A DNA stretch of 19,357 nucleotides, from NCBI GenBank assembly GCA_045592865.1, contig JAZNVP010000083.1, positions 1 to 19,357 of the forward strand, in the 5' to 3' direction. The translations under genes were made by a program, and so were the position numbers. Positions 7,491 through 14,370 of the stretch are shown here, one piece after another. The first letter of the stretch is position 1, and every line of letters starts with the position of its first letter. The notes under the pieces were generated by a model. That model saw only the letters and a list, made by a program, of their open reading frames with translations. It did not search any database and had not been told where the DNA came from. The DNA is from RGIG9114 sp045592865. Its GTDB lineage: Bacteria > Bacillota > Clostridia > Oscillospirales > JAGBHD01.

Positions 7491-10400
7491 ATGAAAAAGA
7501 TAACAGCCTTTTTACTCGCGGGAATAATGGTAGCGGCGGTAGTTCTGGCGCCTATAAAAACGCCCGCATATCTGCCTGATGCTTTAAAAGATGCAGAGAT
7601 AAAAGTATCTGATGGCCTCAAGGCAGAGGTTAGCACTCTGAAATCTGAAGAAAATACCATCAACGAAGAAAAAATCGTTGGCGGAAGCACGTCTGCAGAG
7701 AGTTATAGCGGCGCGGCTTCGGCGGTTGTGGAAACAGTTTTGGACGAAACGGCGGTCGGAAGAGAATTCGGAACAGAGCTTCTTGAGGGTGTTTCGGTCT
7801 TTGCTGATTTACCGTTGTCTGTTGAAACGGCAATACGCATTCCCGAGGAAACTGTCGAAAAGAGCGTTATTTTCAGTAACTACACAACCTCTTCGGCACC
7901 GTCATTAAGCTTTGCCGTAACCGAGAGTGGCGCACCCATGGTCTCTTATGTTGTGGGCGGCACTCTATACGAGGTTTATTTTCCGTCGGTTGATTTGAGA
8001 ACGGGGGAATATTTAGACCTTTTAATTTCGGTTGATCCCAAGAATATGGAAGCAAAGGTTTACGTTGATTCTGTTTTGAAAGAAACCGCTTCTTTAACTT
8101 CTGTTTACGACAGTTCTGTTCTTGAGAAAGTGTTCTGCCTCGGCGGCGATCACACGGCAGAAAACGCCGGTTATTTCAAGGGTGAAATGAAGGCGTTGGC
8201 AGTTTATTCGGTTACCAGAGACGCGAATGATATTGCGTCTGAGAGTAAAGAAGGGCTTATGGCTCATTACGATCTCTCTGCTTCTGAACTTAAAAACTAT
8301 ATTTATGACCTTTCGGGTAACGGATATGACCTCGAAAAATATTGGTTTGAAACTCTCGATAAACCTACCCCTGATTACGCTTATTCCTTTGCACTTATCG
8401 GAGATACACAGAACCTTGTTGATCACGACAGACGTTACGGCACAAATTATACTTCGTATATCTACGACTGGATAGTTGAAAACAAAGAAGCAAAGAAGAT
8501 AGAACACGTTTTCGGACTTGGAGATATTACCGAGCATTACGGGCAATTTTTTGCTTGTTGGGATATTGCTAAGGCGCAGATCGATAAGCTTAATGGTGTT
8601 GTTCCTTATTCATTGGTTCGCGGAAACCACGATAACCCATCAAAACTTAATGAGTATTTTGCTTCAAGTGAAGCGTATACGTCTCAGCTCGAAGGAGTAT
8701 ATGAAGAGGGAAAGATTAATAATGCATACAGAACTTTAAGGGTAGGAAATATAGATTACCTTTTGATAGTTCTTGATTACGGCCCTTCTGATGATGTTCT
8801 TAATTGGGCAAATGATGCTATAGAGGCTCACCCTGATCACAGAGTTATAATTTCTACACACGCATATATTGGTAAAAATGGCGAACATCTTGATGAAAAC
8901 TCTTCTACCGTTCCTAACACAACAGGCGTTGATAACGGTGAAAGAAACAACCCTGATATGATGTGGGATAAGCTTGTTTCAAAGCACTCCAACATTGATT
9001 TTGTTTTCTGCGGACATATCAGCACCAATGACATTGTGATGACACAGCGTGAGGGCGACAATGGCAACATAGTTACCGAAATTCTTGTTGATCCTCAGCA
9101 GTTCGATATCAATAATAATTATGAAACGGGAATGATAGCGCTTCTCTGCTTCTCAGAGGACGGAAAAGACGTTTGGGTTGAATATTTCTCGACCTACCGC
9201 GGTCAGTATTACCGTCCAAATAATCAGTTCTCCTTTAATACCGAGGCAAAGACCTTTAATACCTGGGAATATAACGAGACTTTAACCGAAAGCAAAGAAT
9301 TTGTTTTCACTGCCGACGTTGACGGAAACTACAGTGTTATCGATAAAAGCCTCGACGTTACGGGAGAATGGACTATAGAGTATTATTTGGGTGACACACT
9401 TTACAGAGAAGCCGTTACTTTAACCGAAGAAAGCTACAGGCTTCCCGAGATAAGCTTTTTCGACCTTAATAAAGACGAGACTATGAGGGTCGTTTTAACC
9501 AAGGCTTCGGAAGATGGCGAGTGCGACATAGCATTTGACGTTGCACTTATGGACGAATACCCGACCAAGACCACTGTAACTACTGTCGGAACCGAGGTTA
9601 TAAACATCGCAGATGCTTTGCAGACCACCAACACTACGGCTCAGAAATCTGCAAGTGAGGGACTTATCACCGTTGGATACGTTAGCGGAACGGAAAAAAC
9701 GGGAAAAGACCTGACAGTCGGACAGAAAAACGTTGTATCAAAAGGAACCTATAGCTTTTACTCAGGAAAATATAATGAATCGGGATACGGTCTGACGGCA
9801 TATCCTACCGACTATACCGCTTCAGAAACATGGAAGCCCGGAAGCGTAAAGATCGAATCTAAAAACGGATCTATGCAGGGTGTTATTATAACCGCAGACA
9901 AAAGCGGAGTTTACACTGTTTCAACCTCAACCCTTATAAAATCGGGTAAGGGCACCATGACTTTAAACGTTGAATATCCCGACGGTAAAAAAGCCTATTC
10001 GTATAGAACGGCAACAACCTCTGTCAAAGGATTTGAGGTTACGGTAGCCCTTTCGGAAGGCGAAAAGATATATATTTACGCAGACAGAACGACAGGCAAC
10101 TACGACACTGCTTATTTCTGCTTGTATGAATTTACGCTCACAAGAACCTATGAGGGTGAGTTTACGGTTGACGATCCTGCTTACGAGCATATTTATGAAT
10201 ACCACGACGTAGAGGGCGCAGAGTGGAAGACCATGAGAGAGAGCACCTGCTGTGTCCTCGGAACCGAGGTCAAGAGGTGCAACCTCTGCTTTGACGTTAT
10301 GGAAACGAGGAGCAAAACTGAATACGCTTCCCACGATTTTACCTATTCTGAATGGGAAACAACCCTTCTTCCGACCTATAAGGATGAGGGCGAAGAGAAG

Positions 10401-10901
10401 TGTGTCTGCGGGGTTTACGGATGCGGTTACGAAGAGACTGCGCCAATAGCTGTAGCGTCGGTTGCAACGGTATCTGTTAAACAAGAACCGAAAAAGCTTT
10501 CCTACAATATCGGGGAAGAGTTCGACCCGACAGGGCTTGAGGTTCTGGTTACCTATTCTGATTACGAGCACACAACGGTTATAACCGATTTCTCGGAGAC
10601 AGAATTTACGTATGATTTCTCTGTTTCGGGCGGCTCCGCGGTTGGCTTCAATGTATTAGGAAACGATCTTTCGGTTGCGGTTATGATTTTCGATCCTAAC
10701 GCAGAACTGATAAAGGGTGACGTTGACGGTGACGGAGAGATAACGAAAGACGATGAGACCGGCATAATTGATTACGTGCTCGGAAAATTAGACGGAATAT
10801 CGGCTTCGGCGGACGTTAACGGCGACAGAGTTATAGATCTTAAGGATGCTCTTTTAATTCGTCAGAAACTGGCAGGTTTTAACGTTAAATATTTTGACTG
10901 A
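7491..10901 (+). CDS. Secreted metallophosphoesterase with LamG-like, Cys-rich, Ig-like and dockerin modules
   Basis: A 1136-residue extracellular protein. Residues 1-26 are a signal peptide (MKKITAFLLAGIMVAAVVLA). About 100-245 is a LamG/concanavalin-like fold, ending in YFKGEMKALAVYS. About 296-570 is a calcineurin-like metallophosphoesterase with GDTQ (304-307), GLGD (342-345), GNHD (378-381), STH (His457) and CGH (508-509). About 590-905 is beta-rich and unassigned. 918-983 has two Cys-containing repeats (TCC, C-x2-C, then C-x-C...C). 994-1066 resembles a bacterial Ig-like fold (YNIGEEFDPTGLEVLVTYSD). 1072-1136 is a type I dockerin. The first metal motif is D-x-Q rather than D-x-H. It likely hydrolyses phosphomono- or diesters outside the cell, docked to a cohesin; the substrate is unknown. 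Monocistronic, with its own promoter and terminator. Confidence 0.92.
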   Translation: MKKITAFLLAGIMVAAVVLAPIKTPAYLPDALKDAEIKVSDGLKAEVSTLKSEENTINEEKIVGGSTSAESYSGAASAVVETVLDETAVGREFGTELLEGVSVFADLPLSVETAIRIPEETVEKSVIFSNYTTSSAPSLSFAVTESGAPMVSYVVGGTLYEVYFPSVDLRTGEYLDLLISVDPKNMEAKVYVDSVLKETASLTSVYDSSVLEKVFCLGGDHTAENAGYFKGEMKALAVYSVTRDANDIASESKEGLMAHYDLSASELKNYIYDLSGNGYDLEKYWFETLDKPTPDYAYSFALIGDTQNLVDHDRRYGTNYTSYIYDWIVENKEAKKIEHVFGLGDITEHYGQFFACWDIAKAQIDKLNGVVPYSLVRGNHDNPSKLNEYFASSEAYTSQLEGVYEEGKINNAYRTLRVGNIDYLLIVLDYGPSDDVLNWANDAIEAHPDHRVIISTHAYIGKNGEHLDENSSTVPNTTGVDNGERNNPDMMWDKLVSKHSNIDFVFCGHISTNDIVMTQREGDNGNIVTEILVDPQQFDINNNYETGMIALLCFSEDGKDVWVEYFSTYRGQYYRPNNQFSFNTEAKTFNTWEYNETLTESKEFVFTADVDGNYSVIDKSLDVTGEWTIEYYLGDTLYREAVTLTEESYRLPEISFFDLNKDETMRVVLTKASEDGECDIAFDVALMDEYPTKTTVTTVGTEVINIADALQTTNTTAQKSASEGLITVGYVSGTEKTGKDLTVGQKNVVSKGTYSFYSGKYNESGYGLTAYPTDYTASETWKPGSVKIESKNGSMQGVIITADKSGVYTVSTSTLIKSGKGTMTLNVEYPDGKKAYSYRTATTSVKGFEVTVALSEGEKIYIYADRTTGNYDTAYFCLYEFTLTRTYEGEFTVDDPAYEHIYEYHDVEGAEWKTMRESTCCVLGTEVKRCNLCFDVMETRSKTEYASHDFTYSEWETTLLPTYKDEGEEKCVCGVYGCGYEETAPIAVASVATVSVKQEPKKLSYNIGEEFDPTGLEVLVTYSDYEHTTVITDFSETEFTYDFSVSGGSAVGFNVLGNDLSVAVMIFDPNAELIKGDVDGDGEITKDDETGIIDYVLGKLDGISASADVNGDRVIDLKDALLIRQKLAGFNVKYFD

Positions 10902-10903
10902 AT

Positions 10904-10942
10904 AAAAAAAGTAACGGGCTTTTAAAGTCCGTTACTTTTTTT
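10904..10942. terminator. Bidirectional terminator between metallophosphoesterase and XRE membrane regulator genes
   Basis: Arms A7-GTAACGG (10904-10917) and CCGTTAC-T7 (10929-10942) around an 11-base loop that can partly pair. It serves both convergent genes. Confidence 0.9.
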
Positions 10943-10960
10943 ATAAGGGTGCAAGAAAAA

Positions 10961-11665
10961 TCAGTCTTCTTTTTTATTAAAGCAAACTGCCAACAGCCCA
11001 CCGAGGAATGCGAAGAAACTGTTCAGAATGGGGAGTCTGAAAAGGGGAGAATAAATAAACGTATAATAAAAACTGTCTATGTAACCGCTCAATGCCGAAG
11101 GCCCGCCGAATTCATTTTTAATAGGGTCTGCGGCGGCTTTATAAATTATCGGAAGGTCAATAAGCGCGGCGGTAAACCAAAGAGCCAAGAAAATGAAAAC
11201 GACAACTGAAACAGTTTTGGCGCGGCTTATATAAAGTTTATCCTTTTCGATATAGGTTTCATAAAGTTTTAAAAGAATATAGCCGACGGAGATGCAGATT
11301 AAGGGAACAAACACCGTTCTGAAAGCGTGTTCGCTCAAGAGAAGTCCGGAACTGTTGCCATAGGCGAATAAAATATTCGAGTTTTTCAGAGAATAGCCGA
11401 AAAGGAAAATAAAAGCAGAAAGAAAAAGACCTCCCCAGAGATTTATCTTTTTTCGTTTATCACTATCGTTATAGAGAAGGCTTTCGGCACTAACGCCTAA
11501 AGCCGAAGCTATCTGCCCGATGGTTTCATAGTCGGGCTTTGATTTACCCGTTTCGTAGTTAGAGATGGTCTGCCTTGTGGTGAATATTTTAGTGGCAAGT
11601 TCTTCTTGGGTCATATTCTTATTAAGTCGAGCATTTTTGATGTTTTTGCTTATCGGGTTCGTCAT
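10961..11665 (-). CDS. Membrane-anchored XRE-family transcriptional regulator
   Basis: A 234-residue protein. Residues about 5-60 are an XRE/Cro-type helix-turn-helix with IKNARLNKNMTQEELATKI, then TTRQTISNYETGKSKPDYET and ALGVSAESLL. Four hydrophobic segments follow, at roughly 73-95, 115-135, 149-170 and 205-225, ending in a short basic/acidic tail. Start: a GTG at 11683 is in frame but lies upstream of and through the AAAGGAG. The ATG at 11665 with 8-base spacing is chosen. Proteins with this plan are common in Clostridia next to membrane or stress genes and are poorly characterised. It is divergent from the five-gene operon beginning at 11816. Overlapping palindromes on its own promoter suggest autoregulation and perhaps control of the divergent operon. 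Confidence 0.88.
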   Translation of the reverse strand: MTNPISKNIKNARLNKNMTQEELATKIFTTRQTISNYETGKSKPDYETIGQIASALGVSAESLLYNDSDKRKKINLWGGLFLSAFIFLFGYSLKNSNILFAYGNSSGLLLSEHAFRTVFVPLICISVGYILLKLYETYIEKDKLYISRAKTVSVVVFIFLALWFTAALIDLPIIYKAAADPIKNEFGGPSALSGYIDSFYYTFIYSPLFRLPILNSFFAFLGGLLAVCFNKKED

Positions 11666-11681
11666 AGAAACCACTCCTTTC

Positions 11682-11706
11682 ACCCTAATTATAAGGGTTA
11701 GCCCTT
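11682..11706. promoter_or_regulatory. Overlapping palindromes, candidate operator of the XRE regulator
   Basis: ACCCT-N7-AGGGT (11682-11698) overlaps AAGGG-TTAG-CCCTT (11693-11706). The three CCCT/AGGG half-sites cover the -10 and spacer of the regulator's minus-strand promoter, a natural place for an autorepressor to bind. Binding is inferred. Confidence 0.45.
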
Positions 11707-11716
11707 AAAAAGTCAC
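11688..11716 (-). promoter_or_regulatory. Promoter of the XRE membrane regulator gene
   Basis: On the minus strand a consensus TATAAT (11693-11688), a 17-base spacer and a weak -35 GTGACT (11716-11711). The start codon is at 11665. The weak -35 fits a regulated promoter. Confidence 0.55.
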
Positions 11717-11755
11717 GCAAAAGAAAGCTTTGCGCTGTCAAAGAATGAAAAAATA

Positions 11756-11784
11756 TTGAGATTTTCTAAGTTAGATGTTAAAAT
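11756..11784 (+). promoter_or_regulatory. Promoter of the five-gene operon 11816-14334
   Basis: TTGAGA (11756-11761), 17-base spacer, TAAAAT (11779-11784), 31 bases before the ATG at 11816. About 40 bases separate it from the divergent XRE promoter. Confidence 0.6.
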
Positions 11785-11815
11785 AAAAATGTAAATAAAT
11801 TTTGAGGGGCAGAAA

Positions 11816-12175
11816 ATGAAAGAAACTGTTAAAAATTTCATAAAAGAACAGTATGGAGTTTCGCCTGAATATCTGTTTTCGGATAGCCCCGATATTGCAG
11901 TTTTCAGAAACGGACGCAATCGAAAGTGGTTCGGGGTTATAATGGGAAATATTCCGAAAAGAAAACTCGGTATAAACTCGGAAGAGAGGGTCGATTTTAT
12001 AAATTTAAAATGCGACCCGTTATTAAGCTACTCGGTGGTGGATAAAAAGGGCGTGTTCCCTGCGTATCATATGAACAAAACACACTGGATATCGGTGCTT
12101 TTAGACGGAACGGTCGATATTGAAAAAATAAAGAGTCTTATAGCATTAAGTTATGATCTGATAGAGAAAAAATAG
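11816..12175 (+). CDS. MmcQ/YjbR-like protein (DUF419 family)
   Basis: A 119-residue protein of the MmcQ/YjbR family, a small fold related to cyay-like/double-wing DNA-binding proteins. Seen are FRNGRNRKWFGVIMGNIPKRKLG (about 31-54), which matches the family's central strand pair. The conserved closing segments are VDFINLKCDP, the MNKTHWISVLLDGTV segment (K-x-H-W-I-S-V), and IKSLIALSYDLI. The HW(I/N)SV segment is the most diagnostic. Family function is not established despite the frequent 'DNA-binding' label. Ribosome binding site GAGGGG precedes the ATG. First gene of the operon; the next gene starts 9 bases after its stop. Confidence 0.85.
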   Translation: MKETVKNFIKEQYGVSPEYLFSDSPDIAVFRNGRNRKWFGVIMGNIPKRKLGINSEERVDFINLKCDPLLSYSVVDKKGVFPAYHMNKTHWISVLLDGTVDIEKIKSLIALSYDLIEKK

Positions 12176-12184
12176 GGGGCGGAT

Positions 12185-12889
12185 ATGAACAAGCTTTATA
12201 AAAAGAGCGAAATATGGTTCGCGGTTATTCTTATTATAGCATACGTCGTTATAACGAGCGCTACTGATCTGATTTCAAAGGCGGCAACCTTTATATTTCA
12301 CCTGGTTTTCTCGGCGCTTTTATTTGCTTTCATTAAGAAGAACGGGCTTATGGAGAAATACGGACTTATAAAAACTGATAAAAAGGCAAAAGATTTTCTC
12401 TACTATATACCGCTTATTTTCCTTTCAAGCGTTAATCTATGGTTCGGCGTTAAACTGAATATGCCTATTTCTGAGACCGTTTTCTACGTTGGAAGTATGC
12501 TTTTAGTCGGCTTTTTAGAGGAAATAATCTTTCGCGGCTTTCTCTTTAAGGCTATGGAGAAGGACAGTGTTAAATGGGCGATAGTAGTGTCGTCCGTAAC
12601 CTTCGGGATAGGACACATAATCAACCTTGTTAACGGAAGCGGAGCCGACCTTCTTTCGAACCTTTGCCAGATTTTTGAGGCGACGGCGTTCGGCTTTTTA
12701 TTTGTGATACTGATTTATAGAGGAAAGAGCCTTATTCCTGCGATAATTTCGCATAGCTCTATAAATGCTCTCAGTGCATTTTGTAACGATGAAGCTTACT
12801 CCGACACGGTTAGCATAATAGTGTCTGTGGTGCTTTGCGCAGTGGCGATGGGTTATGCGTTGATTTTAAATAAAAGACTTAAAAAGTGA
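12185..12889 (+). CDS. CPBP family intramembrane glutamic endopeptidase
   Basis: A 234-residue membrane protein with about seven hydrophobic segments. The CPBP (CAAX protease and bacteriocin-processing) motifs are in order: EEIIFR with Glu112, Glu113 and Arg117, FGIGH with His144, and SHSSIN with His190 and Asn194. These residues form the glutamate/histidine active site in the membrane, as in Rce1-type proteases. Bacterial members process or give immunity to peptides, or control signalling proteins; the substrate here is unknown. Ribosome binding site GGGGCGG lies in the 9-base gap after the YjbR-like gene. The next gene starts 10 bases after its stop. Confidence 0.92.
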   Translation: MNKLYKKSEIWFAVILIIAYVVITSATDLISKAATFIFHLVFSALLFAFIKKNGLMEKYGLIKTDKKAKDFLYYIPLIFLSSVNLWFGVKLNMPISETVFYVGSMLLVGFLEEIIFRGFLFKAMEKDSVKWAIVVSSVTFGIGHIINLVNGSGADLLSNLCQIFEATAFGFLFVILIYRGKSLIPAIISHSSINALSAFCNDEAYSDTVSIIVSVVLCAVAMGYALILNKRLKK

Positions 12890-12899
12890 GGGAAAGACA

Positions 12900-13457
12900 A
12901 TGCGTAAGAATTTCGGAGTTAAAACCTACGTTTATCCTATGCCGGTGTTTATCGTTGCGGCATATGATAAAAACGGTGCGCCCTGCTGTATGAACGCGGC
13001 GTGGGGCGGAATTTATGATACCAATCAGATAATGGTTTGCCTTTCCGACGACCATAAAACAACTAAAAATATTATTGAAAGCGGCGCTTTCACGGTGAGC
13101 GTTGCCGATGCAAAGCACGTAACCGAAGCCGACTACGTGGGAATTGTTTCGGGAAACAACCTTCCCGATAAGATGGAGAAGGCTCGTCTTACAATCACAA
13201 AATCGGAGTTTGTTAATGCGCCGATAATCAACGAGTTCCCGATGACTGTTGAATGCAAACTCTTAAAATTCAATGAAGACGGGATCTGCATCGGCGAGAT
13301 CGTTAACGTCAGTGCAGACGAAAAGGTGTTGGGAAAAGACGGGCAGATTGATCCTTTAAAGCTTGAGGCAATAACCTACGACCCTGTTCACCACACCTAC
13401 ATTAAACTCGGAGAAAAGGTCGGAAACGCGTTTTCTGACGGAAAGGCGCTCAAATAG
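12900..13457 (+). CDS. Flavin reductase family protein (flavoredoxin-like)
   Basis: A 185-residue protein with the FMN-binding split-barrel fold of the flavin reductase/flavoredoxin family. Typical elements are the N-terminal YPMPVFIVAAYDKNGAPCCMNAAWGG (about 12-37), CLSDDHKTTKNI (47-58) for FMN phosphate contact, GAFTVSVAD (62-70) and YVGIVSG (79-85). The late HHTYIKLGEKVG resembles the usual Y-x-x-x-G-x-x-(I/V)G end. Members transfer electrons between NAD(P)H, flavin and small acceptors, and in anaerobes often serve redox or oxygen-detoxification chains. Ribosome binding site GTGAGGGA precedes the ATG. Partner and substrate are unknown. Confidence 0.9.
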   Translation: MRKNFGVKTYVYPMPVFIVAAYDKNGAPCCMNAAWGGIYDTNQIMVCLSDDHKTTKNIIESGAFTVSVADAKHVTEADYVGIVSGNNLPDKMEKARLTITKSEFVNAPIINEFPMTVECKLLKFNEDGICIGEIVNVSADEKVLGKDGQIDPLKLEAITYDPVHHTYIKLGEKVGNAFSDGKALK

Positions 13458-13459
13458 TT

Positions 13460-13831
13460 ATGGAGATTTCAAGGTTTTTTAAAAGCGTTATTGATGCAGA
13501 CGTTTCCCCCGTTGTTATATGCGACTTAGAGCACACGGTTGTGTATATGAATCCTGCGTCGGTCAAGAGGTATCACACCGATCTGACGGGGAAAAGCATA
13601 AAAGGGTGCCATAGTCCTGAGTCGAACGAAAAGATAGAGAGGGTCGTTTCCTGGTTTAAGGAAAGTGGGGATAATAACATAGTTTACACTTCCCGAAACG
13701 ACAAGGAAAACAAGGACGTTTATATGGTGGCGCTAAGAAGCGAGGACGGGGAACTTATCGGCTACTATGAAAAGCACGAAATAAGAACGCGAGATACAGG
13801 GGCGCTCTACGATATGGGGGAGAAAAGGTGA
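13460..13831 (+). CDS. Single-domain PAS protein
   Basis: A 123-residue protein that is essentially one PAS domain: SVIDADVSPVVICDLEHTVVYMNPASVKRY (about 9-38), then TGKSIKGCHSPESNEKIERVVSWF (43-66) and closing strands KDVYMVALRSEDGELIGYYEKHE. The central GxxxxxCH with Cys and His resembles haem- or flavin-type PAS pockets, but the ligand cannot be read from sequence. There is no output domain, so it presumably acts on a partner by contact. The start lies only two bases after the flavin reductase stop and has only a weak GGAAAGG as ribosome binding site, suggesting coupled translation. The stop overlaps the next start. A redox-sensing role is inferred from the neighbour. Confidence 0.82.
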   Translation: MEISRFFKSVIDADVSPVVICDLEHTVVYMNPASVKRYHTDLTGKSIKGCHSPESNEKIERVVSWFKESGDNNIVYTSRNDKENKDVYMVALRSEDGELIGYYEKHEIRTRDTGALYDMGEKR

Positions 13832-14334
13832 TTATTTTAATAACCGGTGCCTCGCATACCGGCAAGACCAATTTTGCACAGAAGCTTCTAGAAAAACATA
13901 AATACCCCTATCTTTCGATAGATCATTTGAAGATGGGACTTATCAGAAGCGGGAACACCAATCTTAACGCGTTAAGCCGTGACGAAGATCTCACAGATTA
14001 TCTCTGGCCGATCGTTCGGGAAATGATAAAAACCGCGATAGAGAACGGGCAGAACCTCATCGTTGAGGGGTGTTATATTCCGCTCGACTGGAAGAAGGAC
14101 TTTTCAGAAGAATATCTCGGGGAAATAAAATGTTATGTTCTTGTGATGACAGAGGATTATATTAGAAATCATTTTAAAGATATAAAAAGATATGCTGACG
14201 TGGTCGAGAGACGCCTTTGCGACGACTGCAGAATGGAAGAACTGATTGCGGACAACAAAAAGGTTTTGGAAAAGGCTAAGGAGTTTGGACAAGATTGCAT
14301 CTTAATAGACGGAGAATACAGGGTAGAGTTGTAA
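13828..14334 (+). CDS. P-loop ATPase / small-molecule kinase-like protein
   Basis: A 168-residue P-loop NTPase. Walker A is GASHTGKT (7-14), followed by SIDHLKMGLIRSG. The middle LIVEGCYIPLDW is like the Walker B/acceptor region of adenylate-kinase-like and shikimate-kinase-like enzymes. Late Arg residues (RRLCDDCRMEE) could form a lid. The start is GTG at 13828, overlapping the previous stop by GTGA and preceded by GGGGGAGAAAAGG. Substrate unknown; the family is often annotated only as AAA or AAA_33-type ATPase. Last gene of the operon, ending directly at a strong terminator. Confidence 0.8.
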   Translation: MIILITGASHTGKTNFAQKLLEKHKYPYLSIDHLKMGLIRSGNTNLNALSRDEDLTDYLWPIVREMIKTAIENGQNLIVEGCYIPLDWKKDFSEEYLGEIKCYVLVMTEDYIRNHFKDIKRYADVVERRLCDDCRMEELIADNKKVLEKAKEFGQDCILIDGEYRVEL

Positions 14335-14370
14335 AAAAACAACCGCTGATATTTCAGCGGTTGTTTTTTA
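14333..14370. terminator. Bidirectional terminator between five-gene operon and MATE transporter
   Basis: Arms 14333-14349 and 14354-14370 around a TATT loop, with core CAACCGCTGA. A-rich on the left and T-rich on the right. The right arm overlaps the stop codon of the convergent MATE gene (14368-14370). Confidence 0.92.

Noticed and set aside
9963..10571. 202-residue minus-strand open frame inside the metallophosphoesterase gene
   Set aside because: Shadow of the long coding frame; composition is cysteine- and arginine-rich without family features.
11716..11734. CGCAAA-N7-TTTGCG inverted repeat between the XRE regulator and the YjbR-like gene
   Set aside because: Short arms, outside both promoter cores. 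Possible, but not stronger than chance.
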